From Bog-793 sp963823945 (lineage in GTDB: Bacteria; Actinomycetota; Acidimicrobiia; Acidimicrobiales; Bog-793): a DNA stretch of 64,000 nucleotides. Where the stretch lies: NCBI GenBank assembly GCA_963823945.1, contig CAWGNK010000014.1, positions 124,001-188,000 of the forward strand, written 5' to 3'. Position numbers and translations under genes: made by a program. Below, piece by piece: positions 58,184 through 64,000 of this stretch (positions are counted from its first letter, which is position 1; every line of letters begins with the position of its first letter). The notes beneath the pieces are model-generated. The model was not told where the DNA came from. It ran no database searches and was given only the letters and a program-made list of their open reading frames with translations.

Positions 58184-59215
58184 CTAGTCGGTGAAGGTGT
58201 TGGCGACCCGGTCGATCAGGTCGCGCGGGACCAGCTTCAGCTCGTCAAGCGCCTGGTCGAACGTCACACGCACGATTTCCTGGGCGTGCAGGGCGACCAT
58301 CGTGCCGAAGGCGCCGTCGTGCGCCGCGTCGACGGCGGCGACGCCGAAGCGGGTCGCCAGCACACGGTCGGCCGCGGTCGGCGTGCCGCCGCGCTGCTGG
58401 TGGCCGAGGATCGTGACCCGGGACTCGAAGCCCGTCCGGGCCTCGATCTCGCGGGCGACGACCGCACTGATGCCGCCGAGCCGTTCGCGGTCATATTGGT
58501 CGAGCACGGCGGTGGGGAGGTCGATGGTGCCCTTCAGGGGCTTGGCCCCCTCGGCGATGACGACGACCGAACCGGAGCGGCCCTTGGCGTGGCGGCGGGT
58601 CAGGTGCGCGCACGTCTGGTCGATGTCGAACGGTTCCTCCGGGGCGATGATGACCGCTGCGCCACCGGCGAGGCCGGCATAGACCGCGATCCAACCGGCC
58701 TCGCGGCCCATCACCTCGCAGACGATCACCCGGCTGTGTGAGTCGGCGGTCGTGTGGAGGCGGTCAACGGCGTCGACCGCGATCTGGACCGCGGTGTCGA
58801 AGCCGATCGTCGAGTCGGTCGCGTTGACGTCGTTGTCGATCGTCTTCGGGATCCCGACGACGGGAATCCCGAGGCCGGACACGTCGCGGGCGATGCGCAG
58901 CGAGCCGTCGCCGCCGATGGCGATGAGCGCGTCGATGTTCCGGCGGGCGATGGTCGCCTTGATCCTGTCCGTGTCGGCGGGGGATTTGAACGGATTGAAC
59001 CGTGACGTGGCGAGGATCGTCCCGCCGCGCGGGAGGATGCCGTGACACGTGATGGCGTCGAGCGGGACGGCGTCGTCCTCGACGAGGCCCTCCCAGCCGT
59101 AGTGGAACCCGACGACGTCGTCCGAGTAGGTGACTGCGGCGCGGCGGACGACGGCCCGAATGGCCGCGTTGAGGCCGGGACAGTCACCGCCGCCGGTGAG
59201 GATTCCTAGGCGCAA
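58184..59215 (-). CDS. pfkA: 6-phosphofructokinase
   Basis: TTG 59215 has a consensus AGGAGG site and starts right at the conserved LRLGILTGGGDCPGLNAAIR; 343 residues. GGDGS (about 102), GIPKTIDNDVNATDSTIGFDTAV (catalytic Asp), EVMGREAGWIA, IAPEEPFD and LGHQQRGGTPTAADRVLAT are present. The pair Gly in GGDGS and Lys in PKTIDND differs from PPi enzymes (Asp and Lys) and from E. coli (Gly and Gly); this mix is found in actinobacterial ATP-dependent enzymes, so ATP use is inferred. Confidence 0.93.
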   Translation of the reverse strand: MRLGILTGGGDCPGLNAAIRAVVRRAAVTYSDDVVGFHYGWEGLVEDDAVPLDAITCHGILPRGGTILATSRFNPFKSPADTDRIKATIARRNIDALIAIGGDGSLRIARDVSGLGIPVVGIPKTIDNDVNATDSTIGFDTAVQIAVDAVDRLHTTADSHSRVIVCEVMGREAGWIAVYAGLAGGAAVIIAPEEPFDIDQTCAHLTRRHAKGRSGSVVVIAEGAKPLKGTIDLPTAVLDQYDRERLGGISAVVAREIEARTGFESRVTILGHQQRGGTPTAADRVLATRFGVAAVDAAHDGAFGTMVALHAQEIVRVTFDQALDELKLVPRDLIDRVANTFTD

Positions 59216-59473
59216 TGCTTGGCGACCTCCTGCGAGATAGAGCCCTTTGGACGTGCCGCGTCCAACCGTCACCTGCCGCGGATCCGTCCAACGACAACCT
59301 TAGCCCCGGGTGGGCCGCGATCTGAGACGACGCGAACCGCGCCCCGTCGGTGCGGGCGGACACCCGGGACGGTCGCGCCTCCCGGTACGATCGGGCCGGA
59401 CATGGCCCCTCGGTAGCCCGGGCGAGCGACTGGCCGGCGGACGACCCGGCGACGGAAGGCGGAGAGCGAGCAG

Positions 59474-60271
59474 GTGTCGACGACGGAGGTGACGCTCGCA
59501 CTGGCGGTCTTCCTGGCGAGCGCGGTCGAGACGGTGGAGGCGTTGACGATCGTGCTCGCCACGGGGGCGACGCGGGGTTGGCGCTCGGCGCTCGAGGGCA
59601 GCGCCGCCGGGGTCGCGCTGCTCTCGGTGCTCGTGGGGGTCGTCGGGGTACCGCTCGTGCGCTATGTGCCGATCGCGACGCTGCGGGTCGTGATCGGCGC
59701 GCTGCTGCTCGTGCTCGGGCTGTCGTGGCTCCGCAAGGCGATCCTGCGGGCGAGTGGGCACCGTGCCCCACACGACGAGGACCGGATCTATGCCGACACG
59801 GTCTCCCGGTTGCAGGACCCGTCGGGTGCGGGCCGGGGCTCGGCCTCGCGGCGTGACGCCCTCGCGTTTGTCGTCTCGTTCAAGGCGGTGCTCCTCGAGG
59901 GGATGGAGGTCGTGCTCATCGTGTTGAGCCTCGGCGCGAGCGCCCATCGCCTCGGCCTGGCGGCGGCGTCCGCCGCCGGGGCGGTGATCATCATCACCAC
60001 CACCGGCGTGCTCGTCGCCCGCCAGCTCTCGGCCATCCCGGAGAACGTCCTGAAGATGGCGGTCGGCATCATGCTGACGAGCTTCGGTGTGTTCTGGGTC
60101 GCCGAGGGGATGGGGCTGCACTGGCCGGGATCAGATCTCGCGGTGCCGGCCCTCGTCGCCGGCTTCGTCGGCGTGACGTGGCTCGCGGTGGCCTGGATGC
60201 GGTCGCTCGTCCGCCCGGGGCCGCCCGGGGCCGCCGCCGTGCTCGCCGAGCGGGAGGGTGCGGTCCGATGA
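59474..60271 (+). CDS. Polytopic membrane protein, COG4280-like
   Basis: A 265-residue protein with about seven membrane helices. Two related halves each carry an acidic motif inside a helix: FLASAVETVEALTIVLATG near the N-terminus and FVVSFKAVLLEGMEVVLIVLSLG in the middle, a pseudo-symmetric E-x2-E / EGxE layout seen in GDT1-like cation exchangers and FTR1-like permeases. Transport of a divalent cation is therefore possible but unproven. GTG 59474 has GGAGAG upstream. The stop overlaps a small membrane protein gene. Confidence 0.7.
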   Translation: MSTTEVTLALAVFLASAVETVEALTIVLATGATRGWRSALEGSAAGVALLSVLVGVVGVPLVRYVPIATLRVVIGALLLVLGLSWLRKAILRASGHRAPHDEDRIYADTVSRLQDPSGAGRGSASRRDALAFVVSFKAVLLEGMEVVLIVLSLGASAHRLGLAAASAAGAVIIITTTGVLVARQLSAIPENVLKMAVGIMLTSFGVFWVAEGMGLHWPGSDLAVPALVAGFVGVTWLAVAWMRSLVRPGPPGAAAVLAEREGAVR

Positions 60272-60519
60272 GGAACGTGCAGCGGGCCGCCCTCGCCTTC
60301 GGCCGGTTCTGGTGGGACTTTCTCATCGGTGACACGCCGGAGCTCTTCGTCGGCACGCTTCTCGTCGTCGGGGCGGCCTCCCTGCTGCGCCGCGACCGGC
60401 TCGCGGGGCTGACGGTCGTCGTGCTGCTCACCGTCGTGTTCCTGCTCGCGAGCACGTACCGGGGACGCGCCTCAGCTCATCGCGGTGCCGCCCGCGGGAG
60501 CGGCGCGGGCCAGGTGTGA
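60268..60519 (+). CDS. Small membrane protein (83 aa), coupled to the COG4280-like gene
   Basis: ATG 60268 overlaps the previous stop (ATGA). RAALAFGRFWWDFLIGDTPELFVGTLLVVGAASLL and LTVVVLLTVVFLLASTY give two membrane helices; the tail is basic and Ser/Gly-rich. FWxDFxIGDTPE is a conserved-looking loop. No family name known; co-translation suggests a subunit or partner of the upstream protein. Confidence 0.7.
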   Translation: MRNVQRAALAFGRFWWDFLIGDTPELFVGTLLVVGAASLLRRDRLAGLTVVVLLTVVFLLASTYRGRASAHRGAARGSGAGQV

Positions 60520-60578
60520 TTCCCAGATCGGTCGGGAACCGTCGCCGCTGGTGGTCGGCGGGCGGGTCCGGTGTGCGG

Positions 60579-61628
60579 TCAGCCGCCGGCCGTGTCGAGG
60601 TAATGGCGTCCGGTGAGGCTGCGCAGCCGGCCGGCGGCTTCTTCGGGGGTGATGTCCCGCTGGGGCAGGGCGAGGAGCTCGAAACCGACCATGAACTTGC
60701 GGACCGACGCCGAACGGAGGAGCGGCGGGAGGAAGTGGGCATGGAGGTGCCACCCTTGGCGGGGGAGATCGTCCGTCGGTCGCTGGTGGATGCCCATCGA
60801 ATACGGGAACGGTGACTCGAAGAGGTTCTCGTAGCGAACGGTGACGGCGTGGAGCGCGTCGGCGAAGGCGGCCTCCTCGTCGCCGGCGAGGGCGTCGAGG
60901 CCGTTGACGTGGCGACGGGGGAGGACCATGGTCTCGAACGGCCAGATCGCCCAGAACGGGACCACGACGACGAAGGACTCGTTCGCGTAGACGAGGCGTT
61001 CCGCCAGCCTCTCCTCCAGGGCGACGTAGTCGCAGAGAAGACAGGAGCCGTGCGCCCGGGCGAAGTCCCCCATGGAGGCCGTCTCCTTGGCGAGCTCGTT
61101 CGGCACGCTGGCGCTCGCCCAGATCTGCCCGTGGGGATGGGGGTTGCTCGCGCCCATCATCTCGCCGCGGTTCTCGAAGATCTGGACCGAGTGGATCGAC
61201 TTGCGACCGGCGAGCGAGGTGAACTCGGCACGCCAGGCCGCGACGACCCGCGTCACGTCGGCGACATCCATCCTCGCCAGCGCGAGGTCGTGCCGTGGCG
61301 TGAAGCAGATCACGCGGCAGATGCCGGACTCGCCGCGCGCGACGAGCAGCCCGTCACAGTCCATCTCGTCGTGCGGCGCCTCGGCGAGCAGGGCGGGGAA
61401 GTCGTTGTCGAAGACGAACGTGTGCGGGTAGTCGGGGTTCCGCTCACCGCTCGTCCGCTCGTTGCCCGGGCACAGGTAGCAGGTCGGGTCGTGGGGGGCC
61501 GGCGCGGCGGCGGAGACCCGTTCGACCTGTCCGAGCCACGGCCGTCGCGCCCGGTGCGGGGAGACGAGGACCCATTCCCCGGTGAGGGGGTTGAGCCGGC
61601 GGTGGGACGAATTCTCGAGGAAGGACAC
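60579..61628 (-). CDS. galT: Galactose-1-phosphate uridylyltransferase
   Basis: Second step of the Leloir pathway: exchanges UMP between UDP-glucose and galactose 1-phosphate. 349 residues from GTG 61628, 3 bases after the galE stop. RLNPLTGEWVLVSPHRARRPW, the zinc cysteines CYLCPG, FDNDFPAL, the active-site ASNPHPHGQIWA (His-Pro-His) and the second HIT repeat WHLHAHFLPPLLRS are present. Tightly coupled in the galK-galE-galT order. Confidence 0.95.
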   Translation of the reverse strand: MSFLENSSHRRLNPLTGEWVLVSPHRARRPWLGQVERVSAAAPAPHDPTCYLCPGNERTSGERNPDYPHTFVFDNDFPALLAEAPHDEMDCDGLLVARGESGICRVICFTPRHDLALARMDVADVTRVVAAWRAEFTSLAGRKSIHSVQIFENRGEMMGASNPHPHGQIWASASVPNELAKETASMGDFARAHGSCLLCDYVALEERLAERLVYANESFVVVVPFWAIWPFETMVLPRRHVNGLDALAGDEEAAFADALHAVTVRYENLFESPFPYSMGIHQRPTDDLPRQGWHLHAHFLPPLLRSASVRKFMVGFELLALPQRDITPEEAAGRLRSLTGRHYLDTAGG

Positions 61629-61631
61629 CGC

Positions 61632-62615
61632 TCAGTCCCCGTACCCTTCAGGGTGCTTGACGTGCCACTCCCATGCGCTGGCGACGATCGAGTCGAGGTC
61701 GGCGTAACGCGGTGACCAGCCGAAGTCGGCCTGCATGGCGGCGGAGCTCGCGACGAGGGTCGCTGGATCTCCCGGCCGCCGGGGGCACTCGACCACAGGG
61801 AGTTCGCGGCCCGTGACTCGGCGGGCGCAGTCGACGACCTCGCGCACCGAGAAGCCCCGGCCGTTGCCGAGGTTGTAGCGGACCGACTGTCTCGTCGTGA
61901 GCGCCTCGATCGCCAGCAGGTGGGCGGAGGCGAGATCGGCGACATGGACGTAGTCACGCACGCAGGTCCCGTCGGGCGTCGGGTAGTCGGTGCCGAAGAT
62001 GCGGATCGCCTCGTGGTGGCCGAGCGCGACGCCGAGGACGAGCGGGATGAGGTGGGACTCCGGATCGTGGTCCTCACCGCAGTCGGGGCTCACCGCCCCG
62101 GCGGCGTTGAAGTAGCGCAGCGCGGCGAAGCGCAGGCCGTGGGCGGCGCCGATCCAGTCGAGCATCCTCTCGACCTGCAGTTTGGACTCGCCGTAGGGGT
62201 TCGTCGGTTCGAGGCGCGTGTCCTCCTCGACGGGGACGGTCTCGGGGTTGCCGAAGACGGCGGCGCTGGAGGAGAAGACGAGCCGGCCGACTTCGTGCCG
62301 GATCATCGCCTCGATGAGCGTCAGGGCGCTCGCCGTGTTGTTGCGGAAGTAGCGCGCCGGCAGGTTCATCGACTCCCCGGCCTCGATGAAGGCCGCGAAG
62401 TCCATGACGACGTCGATCGAGCGCGACGAGAACACCCGGTCGAGGCCATCGGGGTCGGCGGTGTCGCCGAGGACGAACTCGGCGCCGTCGGGCAGGGCCC
62501 CGCGGTGGCCCTTGACGAGACTGTCGAAGACCGTGACGGCGTGGCCGGCCTCCAGAAGGGCGCGACAGGTCGCGCTGCCGATGTAGCCCGCGCCCCCGAC
62601 GACGAGAACGTTCAA
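61632..62615 (-). CDS. galE: UDP-glucose 4-epimerase
   Basis: NAD-dependent short-chain dehydrogenase, 327 residues. VLVVGGAGYIGSATCRALLEAGH (NAD), VMDFAAFIEAGESM, SSSAAVFGNPE, and the catalytic NPYGESKLQVERML (Tyr-x3-Lys); GTCVRDYVHVADLASAHLLA and YNLGNGRGFSVREVVD follow. The start is TTG 62615, an uncommon codon, with no better in-frame choice. Interconverts UDP-galactose and UDP-glucose. Confidence 0.95.
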   Translation of the reverse strand: MNVLVVGGAGYIGSATCRALLEAGHAVTVFDSLVKGHRGALPDGAEFVLGDTADPDGLDRVFSSRSIDVVMDFAAFIEAGESMNLPARYFRNNTASALTLIEAMIRHEVGRLVFSSSAAVFGNPETVPVEEDTRLEPTNPYGESKLQVERMLDWIGAAHGLRFAALRYFNAAGAVSPDCGEDHDPESHLIPLVLGVALGHHEAIRIFGTDYPTPDGTCVRDYVHVADLASAHLLAIEALTTRQSVRYNLGNGRGFSVREVVDCARRVTGRELPVVECPRRPGDPATLVASSAAMQADFGWSPRYADLDSIVASAWEWHVKHPEGYGD

Positions 62616-62673
62616 CGGTCGGGGGCGAGACCGCGGGGCCCCGGCCCAACCCCGGGGCCGGGCTCGACGACGA

Positions 62674-63822
62674 TCATCGTCGGAGCGATGCCGGTCGAAT
62701 GCTCATATTTTCGGCGAGGATCGCCGAGAAGCGCTCGACGTCGTCCTGGCGTACGAGGCTGATCGTGCAACCCCCGAAACCACCACCCGTCATGCGTGCG
62801 CCGAGCACACCGTCGATGCCGAGCGCCGTCTCGACGAGCAGGTCGAGCTCGGCGCAGCTCACCTCGTAGTCGTCCCTGGGACTCTCGTGCGATTGCACCA
62901 TCAGTGCACCGAACCCCGCCTGATCGCCCGCTTCGAGGGCGTCGGCGGCCCGCTGGGCCCGCACGTTCTCGGTCACCACGTGCCGGCAGCGTCGGAAAAT
63001 CACCGGGTCGAGCAGGTTCTCGTTCGCCTCGAGCTCGGCGAGCGAGACGTCCCGCAGCGCCCGGATCCCCGGCAGGACACGGGCGAGCGTGGCGACCCCG
63101 GTTTCACACTGGTCGCGGCGGTTGTGTACTCGCTCGCCGTGTGGGCGTGACGCACCATCGAGTTCGCCACGACAAAGCGAATGCCGGCGCCGACGGGGAC
63201 GAGCCGGGCGGCGAGGTCCCGGCAGTCGAGGAGGATGGCATGGCCGGCCACCCCGTGGCACGACGCGTACTGGTCCATGATGCCGCTTCTCACCCCGATG
63301 AACAGGTTCTCGGTGCGCTGGCCGGCGGCCGCGAGCGCATCGAGGTCGATGGCCACGCCGGCGAGGGCGAGCATCCCGTATCCCGTTGCCATCTCGATCG
63401 CCGCCGACGAGCTGAGCCCGGATCCGATCGGGATCTCGCTGTCGATGAGCATGTCGGCTCCGACAAGGCGGTTGCCCGCCGCCTCGAGCGCCACAGCGAG
63501 TCCGTGCACGTAGTCGGTCCAGTCGTGCCGGGGGAGCGGGTCGACCTCGTCGAGGTCGAACTCCGCGGTCTTCTCGACGGTCTGGGAGCGGAGCCGTACC
63601 CGGCGGTCGTCGCGCCGGGTGATCGCGACCCACGTCGCGTACTGGCAGCGCGACGGGGAGCACGAAACCGTCGTTGTAGTCCGTGTGCTCACCGATCAGG
63701 TTGACCCGTCCGGGCGCACGAAAAATCAGCGGCTCGCCCCCCCAGGAACTGATGAACGCCTCGCGGAGTTCCGTCGCGATCGCCGGGCGGGGTTCCACCG
63801 CGGCTCCGGGCGGTCGGGTCAT
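62674..63822 (-). pseudogene. galK: Galactokinase with two compensating frameshifts
   Basis: ATG 63822 reads to FRAPGRVNLIGEHTDYNDGFVLPVAL (galactokinase signature). An extra C near 63644 then shifts the frame. The middle ~170 codons continue in another frame: YATWVAITRRDDRRVRLRSQ, PIGSGLSSSAAIEMATGYGML (GHMP ATP motif), FIGVRSGIMDQYASCHG. Near 63121-63129 two extra bases restore frame 1, giving CETGVATLARVLPG to DGVLGARMTGGGFGGCTISLV. Net change is +3, so total length (about 382) is normal for GalK. As read, the ATP site is out of frame and the product would be dead. First gene of the Leloir cluster. Confidence 0.9.
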
Positions 63823-63894
63823 CGTGGCATCGCCACGCCGGGTCCGACGGGGTCACCAGGGCGAGCTGTGGCCGAGAAGAACAGCACGTGCCGA

Positions 63895-64000
63895 TTATGC
63901 ACCTTGGTCGGAGTCGAACTCGGTGATGGCCGCCGGGGCCGTCGCGGGCGCCGTGCGGTCCGGTCCCGGTTCGGCACAGCGTCCGAGGCCCGTTGGGAAC
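63895..64000 (-). CDS. C-terminal end of an unidentified gene (partial)
   Basis: On the minus strand a frame enters from the right edge and reads FPTGLGRCAEPGPD, then RTAPATAPAAITEFDSDQGA, before a TAA at 63897-63895. Third-position GC and an acidic ending are compatible with a real C-terminus. It lies just upstream of galK on the same strand. Too short to identify. Confidence 0.35.
   Translation of the reverse strand, partial: FPTGLGRCAEPGPDRTAPATAPAAITEFDSDQGA

Overview
The window is a chromosomal segment of a high-GC actinobacterium. It holds the actinobacterial division cluster murB-ftsQ-ftsZ-pgeF-yggS-sepF-yggT-divIVA with no ftsA, a WhiB-type iron-sulfur regulator, a class A RNase P RNA, abundant GTG starts, and many genes whose start codon lies 6-7 bases after a TAnnnT -10 hexamer, which suggests leaderless transcription. 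The gene order fits an Acidimicrobiia-like lineage; that placement is inference.

Layout. 1-5390: division and envelope cluster on the + strand, with a few codons of murB at the left edge. 5391-5720: no gene, strong hairpins. 5721-12836: type 2 isoleucyl-tRNA synthetase (-), then yggU, a Lys/Ala-rich DksA-type zinc-finger protein, lspA and rluD (+), then a primary-like sigma factor (-). 12974-19965: Rrf2 regulator, a phosphodiesterase - cobalamin adenosyltransferase - leucyl aminopeptidase - polyphosphate-glucokinase-like block, an inositol-phosphatase-family gene, a C4 zinc-ribbon protein and a GlsB-type membrane protein. 20121-24686: eno, a squalene-cyclase-like gene and ppsA in one tight operon. 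25009-26520: a GT-C-like membrane protein. 26577-31336: a visibly AT-richer accessory stretch with four uncharacterised exported proteins and a secreted trypsin-like protease. 31337-36809: rnpB, xseAB, a ferredoxin-reductase-like flavoprotein, glpK and whiB. 37286-41123: a PAS-GAF-HD-GYP signalling protein and a DEDDh exonuclease, bracketed by two copies of a ~330-bp repeat that carries the promoter and signal-peptide start of an exported helical protein; the first copy is decayed. 41120-46400: two sugar/envelope membrane genes, tRNA-Val(GAC), and a divergent Fur-family regulator / NiCoT nickel transporter pair with a palindromic operator. 46455-53642: pilin, DUF3089 hydrolase, MBL-rhodanese fusion, aldehyde dehydrogenase, DUF3048 protein and a frameshifted alanine dehydrogenase. 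53737-64000: LysM-BTAD membrane protein, pirin, phosphofructokinase, a COG4280-like membrane protein and a galT-galE-galK Leloir cluster.

Metabolic theme. Pfk, enolase, PEP synthase, glucokinase, glycerol kinase and the Leloir genes make this a central carbon neighbourhood. A quality caution applies to the last 12 kb: ald, the Thr-rich protein, pirin and galK (twice) each need a frame change to give a full-length product. That points to indel errors in the assembly, or otherwise to a patch of fresh pseudogenes.
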